This document shows positions 45,355-57,900 of a DNA stretch of 64,000 bases, piece by piece; within the stretch, counting starts at the first letter, position 1; the number at the start of each line of letters is the position of its first letter. The stretch is from Chamaecrista fasciculata. Its lineage: Eukaryota > Streptophyta > Magnoliopsida > Fabales > Fabaceae. The notes beneath the pieces are model-generated. The model was given only the letters and a program-made list of their open reading frames with translations. It did no database searches and was not told the origin of the DNA. The translations under genes were made by a program, and so were the position numbers. The stretch is from NCBI GenBank assembly GCA_003254925.1, contig QANZ01019958.1:1-64000 (forward strand), read 5' to 3'.

Positions 45355-47718
45355 GATAATAGGCCCAATAATTGAGCGGCCCAAAAGGCAGAACATGCCC
45401 TTGATCCAGCAGGATCCAAGCAAACCAGCGGAATCGTACAGGCATGAACGCCCTATACCTCGTCATTAGGTGTGGGCGCCCACAATCGAGTAGAGCGTGG
45501 GTGCCCACACATCAACGAACACGGAAACATTCCCCGAATTAGTTAAGGATCAATCAGGATCCACTCGGAGATCCTTTCCTCAATAACGCCTTGACCATTA
45601 AGACACCTTTCGCAGAAAAGGAAATTACGTGGAAGCCAAGGATCACAATCAGATCAGCCAGGATCATAATCAAGCATCCAGGCATTTATGGCAAGATCAC
45701 ACCAGATCACCCTCAACCAGTATAAAAGGGTAACCCCTCACACTGGAAAAAAGGTACGCACTCTGACTAGTCTATTGAGATTATTGTGCTCAACCCTTTA
45801 CTAACTTAAGAATCGGAGGTGAATCGCAGGGCCACCCCTGTGTGTTCATTGACTTGCAGGCGACTTCCGACCTAGAGTTGCCTCACCGAACCAGGTAATG
45901 ACCCCCTGGCCAGAACCAAGTTCATCAATGGCGCCGTCTGTGGGGATTGCCATCTCCTATGGACGCTCAGACAGGAACGTCAGTGCCACTCGTGTCCTCG
46001 GGTACACCTTCATCCACGGACGCCGACTCCGGGGCAGGGGATAACATCTCCCGGATTTCTGACGATGTAGACGAGGACGAAGCAGTGCTCATCAAGTCAA
46101 CCTCTCCCGGAGCATGGGATGAGGACGCCATAGCAGCGTTATCCCCCCTATCCATGGGTGAAGCGAACCTCAATGGCGATGATGGTCCAGTAGCCGAATA
46201 ACCAAGCATGGACGTTGTAGGCGCTCTCGCGTTGTTTCCAGCAGCTGAAAAAACACGACGGTTATAACCCATTTCATCAAGAACTCTCCTCCATTCACCA
46301 GCAAAAAGGGGGGAAAACGCCCTCGGGGAAAAATGACTCTCAGCGGTTGTGGTTGATCACCAGACCCACACCAAAATTCAAAAGATGAAGAAGAGGAGGA
46401 AGAAGGAGAAGGGTAGAAAACTTACAGTCATCGAAATCCATGTTGCTGGCGAATCAAGGATAGTTCCTGAGGAAAAGCTTGAAGAAGTTGAAGAACACTG
46501 CGGAGAACGTGAAGAACGCGAAGAACACAATGAGTTATATTCAAGCAAAAACCCAGAAACTAAACAAGAAATAGCAAGGGACAATGTGAATCACTCACCG
46601 GACGACAATGAGCACGATTGCCGGAGTAGAGCAAGCGGCGGCGAGACGCTGAGCGGCTGCGCAAGGAGGCAGTTCCGGCGAACTTTCTGTCGGATGTGCA
46701 GAGAGAATGAGGAGGAAGGAGGTGGAATTTGGAAGTGGAAATGGCGAAGTGAGGGAAAGAAGAGGGGTTTGGCGGTTTTTGAAAATAACTGCACGAAAAC
46801 CGAGACGACTCATTAAATGCTCCCCCCTCGGTCCACGTTTTGCCATCATGGCGAGGGTTAAGCCAATCACGCAGCGACACGTGGCCACGAAGCGCTGACG
46901 CGCAGAGCTAAAGTGACGCGAAACGTCAGTGGAGAAGTTGAAAGGACAAGGGTTGGTAGCGCCAACCCCGTAAACGCCACAACATGTTGGGTCACCACCA
47001 TCTATACTCGTGAACGCCACAAACTCAAGGCGTCAGCACCAGCTGAGCAATAAAGGAAATAGTCAGTGTCGAGAACGCCCTCGATGGGGACTCCACTAAT
47101 GGGGACAGAGCTTCACTCTTTTTGTTGGGACTAGTGATAATAGGCCCAATAATTGAGCGGCCCAAAAGGCAGAACATGCCCTTGGTCCAGCAGGATCCAA
47201 GCCAACTAGCGGAATCATACGGGCATGAACGCCCTATACCTCGTCATCAGGTGTGGGCGCCCACAATCGAGTAGAGCGTGGGCGCCCACACATCAACGAA
47301 CACGGAAACATTCCCCGAATCAGTCAAGGATCAATCAAGGATCAATCAGGATCCACTCGGAGATCCTTTCCTCAATAACGCCTTGGCCATTAAGACACCT
47401 TTCGCAGAAAAGGAAATTACGTGGAAGCCAAGGATCACAATCAGATTAGCCAGGATCATAATCAAGCATCCAGGAAATTATGGCAAGATCACGCCAGATC
47501 ACCCTCAACCAGTATAAAAGGGTAACCCCTCACACTGGAAAAAAGTACGCACTCTGACTAGTCTATTGAGATTATTGTGCTCAACCCTTTACTAACTTAA
47601 GCATCGGAGGTGAATCGCAGGGCCACTTCTGTGTGTTCATTGACTTGCAGGCGACTTTCGACCCAGAGTTGCCTCACCGAACCAGGTAATGACCCCCTGG
47701 CCAGAACCAGGTTCATCA
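45355..47718 (+). mobile_element. Non-autonomous LTR retrotransposon, complete
   Basis: The 5' LTR is 45355-45927 (573 bp) and the 3' LTR is 47135-47718 (584 bp). Both begin TGATAATAGG and end GTTCATCA. The 5-bp target duplication GTTGT is exact (45350-45354, 47719-47723), and the empty site is preserved in copy A as TTTATGTTGTGAC. A TATAAAAG box lies at 45721 and 47513. The primer-binding site TGGCGCCGTCTGTGGGGA is at 45929. By eye the LTRs differ by about 20 substitutions, mostly transitions, plus an 11-bp tandem insertion in the 3' copy. The 1.2-kb interior has no gag or pol. It keeps the start of the antisense gene found in the 54-64 kb element, so it is a deletion derivative needing trans-acting proteins. 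Confidence 0.92.
45967..46425 (-). pseudogene. Antisense-gene start retained in the non-autonomous element
   Basis: Minus strand, ATG at 46209, 80 codons to TGA at 45967. The segment SSSSTSSEIREMLSP is identical to one in the antisense gene of the large element. A splice acceptor (TTTTTTCAG, exon from 46244) and a donor (GACT then GTAAG, 46425) bound a likely 181-bp 5' intron. CTGCTGGAAACAA after the acceptor is shared with the large element just before its ATG. The rest of the gene is deleted. Confidence 0.6.
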
Positions 47719-48276
47719 GTTGTGACTTTTGTATAATTTGTTTGTGTAAAATAATGAAATTACGGATTTATAAATATATATATCATTGACTGATTGTTAT
47801 AAAAATTTTATAATTATTTTTATTAATTATTGATTACTTTTATTTAACATAGTTATATCCAACTAATTGAACAATCAATATATAAACTGGAATTCTTTTC
47901 AATTCACGAGTTTGATTTACATTCATCATATAATGCTTAATTAAAATCCATTTACCCTTTTATAACAAAATATCAATTGAACATTCAATTAGCCATATGT
48001 TTTAAAAGAGACTTCAAATTTTTGTTCCTACTTAATTATTGAAAGAAAACTAGGAAGGATGAATAGTGACATGAATACGAGACACAATATCTATACGGAC
48101 ATACTGACACATTAAATACTTAAAAATTGTATGACATGATACAATATAATATTTATATATAAAAATAATTAAGTGTCCGTTAATCTTGATATTAATTTCC
48201 AAAGTTATGAAAAGATGATCTTATATTTTTAAATTTATGAATATGTGTCGTATGGGTATTGTAAAAGTGTTGAATG

Positions 48277-48792
48277 AATGAATGAATGATCTATTTGCAA
48301 ACTTTTACTTGAAATGAAAATCAACTTGGTTCATTTGACTATGAATGAATTATGATCTATTTTCAGAGTTCGATTTAACTTATTTATTAACAGTCACAAT
48401 TGAAGTAGAAAATAATTCGTAAAAAATAACACACAACTTTGAATTTATCGTATTCGAAGTTAAAACAAGATAAATATAAAAATATTTAATTATTGAACAT
48501 AAAAGAGGCAAATTAAAATTAATCCCAAATATATAAGATCAAAAATATAATTTAGCATAAATGAAGGAAATGTGAAATGATCAGGAAGGTGCAAATGTTA
48601 AACAACAAAACGCCTATCGTTTACTTCTAGACCCTTCTCGGCCTTCTCACACTTGATCTTTCTTATACTTGCATCATTTTTACGTTACATTCTCATTAAA
48701 CAAATAAATAATATCCCCATTTTATTACTCAAAGTCTCATTCTCAAACCACACTATAATTCAAGTAAAAAAAAAAAACCACACTATAATTAT
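48277..48792. other. Unrelated stretch between copy B and the hAT fragment
   Basis: A GAATGAAT microsatellite (about 48274-48290) is followed by a dispersed repeat also seen near 20160-20480. ACCACACTATAATT is duplicated at about 48748 and 48777, either side of an A-rich run. No gene is seen. Confidence 0.4.
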
Positions 48793-49128
48793 AGACCTGA
48801 TCATAAACTCGAAAAGCCCATTTAGCCCGATTGATCCGGTCCGAAAATTTATAATATAACTTCAGAAATAAAAACTCGAAAAAATGAGCCCGAATTTAAA
48901 AAGCCCGTTTAAAATACGGGCTGACCTCGAGCTTATTTTTAGCCCGAGCCGAAAGCCCAGCCCGTATGTATATATATATAACAGAATATTATATATATAT
49001 ATATTATAAACTACCATCCATATTATGTATATATTGTAATAATATGGATGGTAGTTTATAATATATATATATATATATATATTTAATTTATATTATATTG
49101 TAATTTGAAAAACAAAAGAGCGTCGGTG
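48793..49128. mobile_element. hAT-type terminal fragment, second copy
   Basis: TAGACCTGATCATAAACTCG and later AAAATACGGGCTGACCTCGA match 34619 onwards. It is cut off at 49128, where a sequence starting TGTCGCACCCGAAATG begins. Confidence 0.55.
49003..49062. repeat. 23-bp perfect hairpin absent from the sister copy
   Basis: ATTATAAACTACCATCCATA... at 49003-49025 is exactly inverted at 49040-49062 around a 14-base loop. The equivalent place in the 34.6-kb copy has only one, imperfect, arm. Confidence 0.8.
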
Positions 49129-49129
49129 C

Positions 49130-50690
49130 TTGTCGCACCCGAAATGTGACGCGCACGGCTCAAAAAGAGAGCTAAAATGAGTTTCGAAAGCATTTCACAA
49201 ACTAGTCTTCAAAACAACTTTGAGTTCGGGAGTTGGCACGTGTGGGGAAGGTGTTAGGCACCCCACAATGTCTAATTACCAAATTGTGCAATTTAATTAT
49301 ATGTGTCATAAATACCTTTAAACAAACACATGCAAATCGGGAGAAGTTTGGATGATCGGACTTGACCAAGGAACTGACTCCAAGGGCCTACATACCCATT
49401 AACGGGATCAAAGTCCACGTAGTTCGTCTAGAAAGCATTATGAGTTGGTTTAATTTTAGTTAGAGTGAATAAAATGAAAACAATGGGTTGGTTTGATTTT
49501 ATTATGAAATCCCAAGTTCTCTCACTTATTTTTCTCATGGGGTTTTGTCTTTTTGATTTTTTTGAGTTTTCTTAAAAAAGATTTTTTATTTGAAGTGATA
49601 ATCTAAGAAACACATTTTTTTTTATTTTTAGAAATTATGATTGGAATGAAAATATGTTTTTTGATTTTTTTAATGATCATGAAATGTTTATTAAAAAAAA
49701 CAAAAAATCCTAAAAAGAGAGAGAAAATTTTTCATGACCCCCTTTGTGGAAGCATGTGACCGGCACGGACATGGGCTTATCCCACGCCGTAAACCTACCC
49801 ACAGACAATCCAGAACAATCATTCATAACATAATCTTGATAAGTCATAATACATATATATTCTTTACAATACGTAGCCATTATAAACTCGATGTAAATAT
49901 CATTTCAATGCAACAAAACAAAATACACACTTAGTCAATCTCTCACATAAGTAGCTCGCACAAAATGAGAACCATACATAACCCCAAATCCTCTCTCTAA
50001 GTACTAGTGGAGCCGATAGTGTGGAACTTAACACAATTCTAATTAAGAATGAATTACCCACACGAACAATGACGTGGGCTCTTGATTAACTTCCTCTTAC
50101 AGCTGAAACAATAGCTTGACCTGAACCTGTATCTAAAATAAAAATCAAACGAGAGGAGTGAGTCAATACTCAGTGAGCGGCTAACTCATCCTAATCATGG
50201 GATCACCAACAAAATCAGTACTCATCCACAATCTATAATCTATGATAACATTCCTCTAACTAAATGATCCAACGTATACAGTATTAAGAACATAAATCGT
50301 ATAACAATATATGAAATAGTTCAAGTAGAGATAACTAATGAACTTCTAGGAAAATTAAAATATGAGGACAACTACCAGTTTAGGAAAACCTTTTAGGAAT
50401 TAAGGAATTTTTAAGAAAATCATTCTTCGAAGAATTGTGGCAAAGAAAATAAAGTTCGAATAATGTTTAGTAAATGAAGTAACAAAGAATTAAAGTTTTG
50501 TTAAAACAACTTTCTAACAGGAAAATGAAATAACGAAATTTTCTTTTAAAACTCTTTACAAGGATCAACGTTTGATATGCTAGAGCATTTAAATTAATCA
50601 AAGATTAATAACTCATAAGGGTTTACGATTAAATCACTCTGGACTAGTATCAAGTGAGAGAAAAACTCATAAGAGATTAAAGCTTATTAA
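49130..50690. repeat. Unclassified retroelement-like segment
   Basis: It begins TGTCGCACCCGAAATGTGAC, right after GGTGCT, where the sister copy (35000) is uninterrupted. It contains GGTGTTAGGCACCCC and a GAGTGAGTCAATACTCAGTG tract, which look like LTR or leader sequence of a non-coding retroelement. No protein frame, second LTR or target duplication was found, so the class is open. Confidence 0.35.
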
Positions 50691-53040
50691 TTATTTATTA
50701 CTTTTATTCAACATAGTTATATCCAACTAAATGAACAATCAATCCATAACCTAAAAGTCTTTCCAATTGAAGAGTTTGATTTTTAAAACTTTGCTTTGAA
50801 GTAAGGCGTTGAACATCCCATGTGATTTATTAAATTTTCCATTTATTTTGGGTGTTCTTGGTAGCCTAAACCAATGCAATCAAGATCGAGATCTTACTCA
50901 AGATTGGAAGAGGTATAAGATAGATCGGATCAAGGATCGTAAGATCCTATGAATTTTCTTAAAAAAAATATTATATAAATTATATAAACAATTACTAATA
51001 TCTCTATCTATGAATATATATATATATATAAATGTTCATAGGTCATAAATTTATCTTATAACATGTCTCAAGATCTTTATCCAACATCATAGTCTCAACA
51101 TGTAATTAGCTAATTATCAAGATGTCTAAAAAATTTATCATAAGTTCAGTAAAAAATTAACAAAAACAAGGCAACAACCACAAGTAACATTACAAATTTA
51201 GAACATCATTATCAAAAAGTTCATCCAAGTAGATATCACACATCAAAATCATCATCATCAATGTCTCTCATTTCTAGTTCATCCACTGGAATCTCCAAAT
51301 CATCTACAGTGCCATGAGGTTCAACATTTTCTACTTCTTGAACTTCAAAGGCTTCGTCTTCTACTTCATTCTATATTTTCATCTCTTTTTTCATTATTCT
51401 CAGTGATCCATTCATCATCAGAAGAAAGATCTTCTATGTTGTTAAGCTCCCTTATAGTTCTTTTTCCTTTCAATTTTTGACTAAATATAACATAGACCAA
51501 CCCATTCATCTTTTTTTTGAAGCATACAATTCATTCTCTTCGTGTGAACCTAAATAATGAATGGTTATAAATAATTAACTTAACTATATAAAGAGAATAA
51601 GATAATAAGATTTGTAAAAAAAATGTCATGTTTAAAGTTTCTTACCTTCTCAAAAGTACTCCAATTACGTTCATATCCTAAAGAACAACAAGTTAAGCTC
51701 AATACTTGACAAGTTAAGCTCAATATTCGAACAACAAACTTAGAGTTTTCAATTTTTGAGTGTTTAAAATGGAGCATTTTGGACCTTAAAAAAAAAAGTC
51801 CCCAAAAGCAACATGTTGGAACTTTTTTTAAAAAAAAAATTCAAAAAAAAATATAGGACCGGTGAAATCGTACGATCTTACGATCAAAATAGCGATCTTA
51901 CAACGATCTTGCTCAAAAACGATCCTGCATCCGATTTAACTAGATCTTGCCTTGCAAGATCATAAGATCTTACGATTTAAATCTAGATCTTGACTGCACT
52001 GGCTAAACTAAACTGCTTAACATTGGACGTTGCTTTCTTTACATGCATCATTTAATGCTAAATTAAAACGCATTTACCCTTTAATAACAAAAAATCAATT
52101 GAACATTCAATTAGCCTTATGTTTTAAAAGCAACTTCAAATTTTTGTTCCTATTTAATTATTGAAACAAAACTAGCAAGGACGAATATTGACATGCATGG
52201 ATATGTGACACAATACCGATACGAATACATCGTCACATTAAATTCTTAAAATTGTATGACATGATACAGTATATATTTTTATATAAAAATAATTAAGTAT
52301 CAATTAATCTTGATATTAATTTCAAAAATTACAATATATATTTATGAGACATATCATATATGTCATGATTTTCTATTATTTGTCACAGCAAAGTTATGAA
52401 CAAATGATTTTATATTTGGAGATTTATGAATATGTGTCGTATGAATATTGTAAAGGTGTTCAATATAGACAAATGTCCGACACAATGACATTCCTTCAAA
52501 ATAAAGTGTTTACGCTTCGCAGAAACAAGACATTCTTCACATATTTCATCAGAAAAATATAACTTGCACACACTGAGATGCTCTAAATTAAATCTCGAAA
52601 AATGAATCCCCATTCTATATGGCATCACGAGAGCCCATGTAATAGAAAATACTTAAATAGACATAATAAGAATGATTAAGGAAAGAATAAGAAAATAGTA
52701 AAATAATGAAAGAAGCATTGTAAAGATATGGACATGTGTATAGGTGGGTCTCAGTGACACTTTCTCTCTCTATATGTTTCATTTTGTCTCAGCATTTTAC
52801 CTATAGTGCATTATAGAGAATCTATGCCCCTAGATGGGGACGAGTGAAAGCAAAGAAAAGTGATAATAATAAATGAAGAAAGCAACACAAAGGATTATAA
52901 CTATGATTAGTTTTTTTATAATATGATTTGACTTAAAATTTAAAAAAAATAAATAAAAATTTAATTTTATGTGACTTTTCAGATCCAATAAACACAATAA
53001 CCTGGTCATTTAGATACAAGTGCAACTTGGCAATACCAAC
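50690..53040. repeat. Segmental repeat, copy C
   Basis: It starts at TATTACTTTTATTCAACATA (like 33070 in copy A) and ends near AAGTGCAACTTGGCAATACC (like 34600). It carries an inserted hAT remnant (50862-52005) and a GACACG-repeat fragment. It gives the empty site for the hAT insertion at 34619. Confidence 0.7.
50862..52005 (-). pseudogene. hAT element with C-terminal transposase remnant
   Basis: Ends TAGCCTAAACCAATGCAATC and, inverted, TAGCCAGTGCAGTCAAGATC. AGATCTTA motifs crowd both subterminal regions. The minus strand near 51400-51530 reads RMNGLVYVIF, QKLKGKRTIRELNNIEDLSS and DDEWITENNE, like the hAT dimerisation tail with its acidic end. Most of the transposase is missing. No clear 8-bp duplication remains. 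Confidence 0.6.
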
Positions 53041-53910
53041 TATTTAGATTGGAAATTTGTTCCTATACTTAAAAGTGTAGTTGGTATAAATACCTTTAGT
53101 TATGGAATTGATCTCATAAAAGTGTAACGGTAAAATATTACTATTTAATTTGAAAATAATTGGAAAATTAATGGAAGCTCTAGAACTTCCTTTTTATTTA
53201 TTTATTTATTTTTTGTGGAGTTTTCGCCATCTCTATATGAATATGGGATTATTTTTCCATTTAGAGGATAAAAATCTTAGTATTTTGTTTATTTTCTCTG
53301 TACTTTGAAACTCATAAATTAGGATTTTTATTATGTAGAGAATTATTAGATTATTAGATGTTCATTTGTGCATTTTTTCTTTTATGTTTATTTTATAGAA
53401 TGGAGTTCAATTGTGTAATCCTTACATTCTACTAATATGTAATTTTTTTTTATTGAAATAATATATCTATTTCTTTTGATAAAAAAAAAAGTATTTATGT
53501 AATAAACTTATGTATTTACATCTGAAATTGTCATCAATTTATCAAAGATCGATGTTGCAAACATTGACACATAAGTATCTCCCCACTAGCCATATATACT
53601 AGATCCAAAGCTCATGTGAACTTAAAAAAAATGGATCGTTTTTTCTTAAAAAGATTTGGTTAGTTTACATGAAGATTTGAGTGTAGATAATTTGCAATAA
53701 GCTTTTCTGTAATTGTCTTTGCACTTAACTCTGGACACGCATTTTTTTTTTTATTTACACCAATATGAAAATCCAAACTTACATTTTGTGTGAATTGGAA
53801 TGAAATATTATTTTGCATAAATTTTTTAAATAAATATATTAATTACTAAAGAGCATTTCTAAAAAAAATTACAAAATTAAAAGAAACAAATTTATAATAA
53901 AATATATATA
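53041..53910. other. AT-rich stretch, nothing recognised
   Basis: AT-rich DNA with poly-T and TTTA repeats (near 53195). No gene, RNA gene or transposon end could be supported. Confidence 0.4.
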
Positions 53911-54232
53911 AAAGTGAAAATTTGGTCCCATATCTTTTGCTAAGCTCCCAATTTAGTCATGTATATTTTTTTGTTGCACTTTTGGTCTCATATCTTTACA
54001 AAAAGTTCTAATTTGGTCTCATATCATTTTTTGTCTCATATCTTTTAGTTAGGTTGCAGAATTGATCCCATATTACAAAAGCATCAATTGTTAATTGATC
54101 ATTTTACAAAGATATGAGACCACTTATACACATAAGACCAATTCTGCAATGAAGACAAAGATATGAGATCAAATCTACAACAAAAAAATATATGTGACCA
54201 AATTGGGACCTGACCTAAAGATATAGGCCTAA
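53911..54232. mobile_element. MITE cut by the large LTR retrotransposon
   Basis: Left-arm sequence (TTTGGTCCCATATCTTTT, GTATATTTTTTTGTTG) is mirrored in the right arm (CAACAAAAAAATATATGTG, CTAAAGATAT). The right arm stops at 54232, just where the LTR starts, so its missing end should lie beyond the 3' LTR outside the window. Confidence 0.6.
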
Positions 54233-54806
54233 TGACTTGAGGCCTAGAAGACTTAGGCCATAGGCGTTCAAAGGCCCATCAAAGGAATCCCTTGGGTGAG
54301 AACGCCAAAAGAGCCCTACACAAAGCAAGGCACCAAGCCTCTCGTGACAATCGAGAACGCCAATAGCCAGGCGTCCACAGAAAGAGTCCTAGCATGGTTA
54401 AGGCACCAAACGCCCTACGTCGGTCGAGGACGCCAACAACCAGGCGTTCACGAGAAATAACAACTTACTCCCGTATCCTAACCAACAGATCTGCGAGGAT
54501 AACAGACAGTTAGGATTTCCACCAAGATCACAGCTGATTTGGCCAAATCAGTTAAGATCACAGTCGACCATATCTAGGTCAGAAAGATCTCACTTCCCCA
54601 GTATAAAAGGACAGCTCCTCTACTGGAAAAAGGTACGCACTATTTCCATTTACACGCATTATTGCTCTCAGGCTATTTTACTGACTTAAGCATCGGAGGT
54701 GAATCGCAGGGCCACCCCTGTGCTTTCATTGACTTGCAGGTGACTTCTGACCCAAAGTTGCCTCATCGAACCAGGTAATGCCCTACGGCCAAAACCAGGT
54801 TCATCA
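54233..54806 (+). repeat. 5' LTR of the Tat element
   Basis: It begins TGACTTGAGG and ends GGTTCATCA. A TATAAAAG box is at 54602. The last 150 bases closely match the LTR end of the 45-kb element (GCATCGGAGGTGAATCGCAG is common to both). At 574 bp its size matches that element's LTRs. The left border is inferred from that alignment and from where the MITE stops; a start at 54211 is the alternative. Confidence 0.75.
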
Positions 54807-54807
54807 C

Positions 54808-54825
54808 TGGCGCCGTCTGTGGGGA
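54808..54825 (+). other. Primer-binding site
   Basis: TGGCGCCGTCTGTGGGGA, one base after the LTR, identical to that at 45929-45946. The first nine bases fit the 3' end of plant tRNA-Asp; the later ones fit less well, so the primer tRNA is not certain. Confidence 0.8.
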
Positions 54826-54979
54826 CTTTCTATTCAAAGTCCAGATTTAATTTATAAAAGTGTTGATCTTGATTTAAAAATTTTCTTTGGATTCATGAAC
54901 GATAAGGTTAGATCATATACGTTTTTCCCAGTATCTTTGTTTTATCTAACCTGTGTGCTTCATCGAACCAGAGAACTAG

Positions 54980-57900
54980 ATGACATCTACAGAAATCGGC
55001 AAGATGACATCCACTCCAACTGATCAACACGCTTCTGGAGCCTCAGTAGCTCAATCCGCACAGGATTCGACGCTTGCTCCACCCCCAGGATTTCCTACTG
55101 TCCAAGAAGCCCCTACGCTGCCCAACCCAGCGACTACAGGGCAAATTACCATAACAGCGGAAGACAAGATTGCTGCACTGAAGGCTGACATGCACATCGA
55201 GATGGAAGCACTCCGCAAGGACATCCGTGATCTGATAACGAGCAAGGGAAAGCAAGTTGCTGAGGATGCTAACCCAGAGCCCATATCACTGGAAGAAAAC
55301 CCAGGAAACCAAGAACAGCAAACTCCTATGAGCAATCAACCACCTATCCAGGTGGCGACTCAGCAGCAGGCTCCTGGCCAAACTACCCAGCTTACCCAGC
55401 AGCAAACTTGGGTGGGCGCCTACTCTTATCAACCTCAGGGTTACTACTACCCACAGGGGTATTATCCCCAATATTACCCTGGGTATGGCGTCTATGGAGG
55501 ATCCGCTGGAATGTACCAGCCCATGAGCGCCTCAGCACCAGCGCCAGAATCGGCGCCCTATGGAAGAATGGCTGGAATGTACCAGCCCATGAGCGCCACA
55601 GCACCAGCGCCAGAATCGGCGCCCTATGGAAGAACTGCTGAAATGTACCAGCCTATGAACGCCCAGGCACCAGCGCCAGAATTGGCGCCTCCACCCCATT
55701 CGGCGTTACCGACTACAACGCCCCCACTAGCTGAGGGAATATTTGCCCCTCACGTGCAAGCTGTTGAACTGGACAGGCATTACAAGATGCCCATGAAGCT
55801 GACACCCTACACCGGGGAAAAAGACCCGGAGGATCATTTGCTCAGTTTCAAGGCCGCCATGAACATCTCCAACTTAGGAGATCCTCAACGATGCAAGCTG
55901 TTCCCAATAACTTTGGAAGGACCAGCTCTGGATTGGTTCTCCAAACTCCCGGCGGGCTCGGTACATTGCTTTAGGGATCTGGAGGAAATGTTTAAGAAGC
56001 GATTCGCCACCAGCAAAGTATACAAGCAGCCCATGGCGGTCTTGACCGACATTAGACAGAACAAAGGAGAATCACTGCGAGATTACTTGGCAAAGTTTAA
56101 CAAAACTCTGCTAAGTATCAAAGAAGTGGATGACAACATCGCAGTATACTCATTCCTGGCGGGAATCAGACCAGGCCATGCACACAAGGAGCTTACACAC
56201 AAGGCTCCGAAATCTGTCGGAGAACTCCTTTCAATGGTGGAGGAGTTCATAACAAAGGAAGACCTGGACAAAACCCAGCGTGATCGATTCGCGAGGATCG
56301 AGCCCGATACTAGAAAGCCATATGGAAAAAACTCGGACAAAACTGGTGGCTCCCAAGCACCGAAAGGAAGGGAATACTCCCGGCGTCCACGATCCCCACC
56401 AAGGGGAAGACACGCCGTCTACACTGTCCTTGCCGTATCTCAATCAGAGGTTTTCCGAGAAATCTGCAACACAGATCTGCTGCCACGACTCCCTGACCGC
56501 CCCAGAAGACCAGGGCGAAACGTTGATACCAGCAAATACTGCAGGTATCATAGAACAGAAGGGCATACAACAGATGAGTGCATCGTCCTGAAGGATGAAA
56601 TCGAGAACCTGATCAGACTGGGGCGCCTCCCATCCAGGTTTATTAAAAAAGACGGAAGTAAAAGGCACAGAGAAGAAAAAAACACTCGTGAGCAGAAGAA
56701 GTCGAGAGGAGGAGGCGCTGATGGCGAAGAAAGGAAAAGAGATCGGCGCACACCGCCAAGAGACGACAAGCCAGCTGGGATCATCCACACCATCTCAGGA
56801 GGCATAGAAAAAAGTGGCGCCAAGGCTCCACATAAGAAGAGGAAGGTGAATCGATCCATACTTAGGATTGATTACAAGGAAGCGTCTAGAGCAGAAAGAT
56901 GGGTTGAACCCATCACCTTCACCGATGATGAGTTGTGGGAAGTCAACCAGGATTATGATGACCCCATGGTGATCACGGCGCGAGTTGGCGCCTTCACAGT
57001 TGAAAGGATCATGGTAGACCAGGGCTCGTCTGCTGACATCATCTATAAGCCATGCTTCGAGCAGTTGGGCGTTCCCCGGTCAGAACTCAAGGAACACCAT
57101 GGACGCCTTATCGGATTCACAGGAGATCAAATACCAGCCCTTGGTAGCGTTGACTTACGACTCACCGTGGGAGAAAAGCCAAGGGTGACGAGTATTATGG
57201 TGGAGTTCTTGGTGGTACAGGCGCCCTCAGCGTACAATGTCCTACTTGGGCGCCCCTCCCTAAACAAGATGCGAGCGGTGATATCCACTGCTCACCTTCG
57301 CATGAAGTTCCCAACGCCCCAAGGAGTGGGTCAAGTGAGAGCAGATCAGAGGGCAGCCAGGCAATGCTATGCCATGAGCTTGGCAAAAACCAACGAAGAA
57401 GAAAGGAAGAGGAAAACGAGGGCAAGTGTATCGGCTGATAATGCCACGAATAAGGAGAAGCTTGAGGATTCAAGCGACGGTATAGAGGACTTCAGGGATG
57501 AAATCTCGAATCAAAGGCCCAAGCCAACAGGAGATTTGGAAGTGGTGCAGCTGGGCCAAGACGCCGAAAAAACGGTTCAGATTAATATGCTCCTTCGTGA
57601 AGAAGAAAAGTCCCAGCTCGTCCAACTGTTGAGAGAATCTTCGGACGTCTTCGCCTGGTGTCCTGCAGACATGCCAGGAATCGACCCAAAGCTCATCTGC
57701 CACAGTCTGAACACCGATGGCAGAAGAGGAGTTATCCAACGAAAACGCCTCTTTGGCCATGAGCGCCAAGCGGCAATCAAAGAAGAAGTTAGTAAACTAC
57801 TGACCGCGGGATTTATCAGGGAAGCCAAGTACCCTGAGTGGCTCTCCAACGTGGTACTGGTTAAGAAGTCCAACGGCAAGTGGAGGATGTGTGTGGACTT

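Larger units (their letters stand above)
43982..48276. repeat. Segmental repeat, copy B
   Basis: Collinear with copy A from ATTACTTTTGAATGACGACA. It is interrupted by the LTR retrotransposon 45355-47718 and rejoins copy A at TTGTGACTTTTGTATAATTT. Similarity to copy A ends at about 48276, within the GACACG-related tract. Confidence 0.75.

Noticed and set aside
46349..46816. 155-codon plus-strand ORF in the non-autonomous LTR element
   Set aside because: It is opposite to the antisense gene's leader region; Lys/Glu-rich composition comes from pyrimidine-rich leader sequence, and no gag motif is present.
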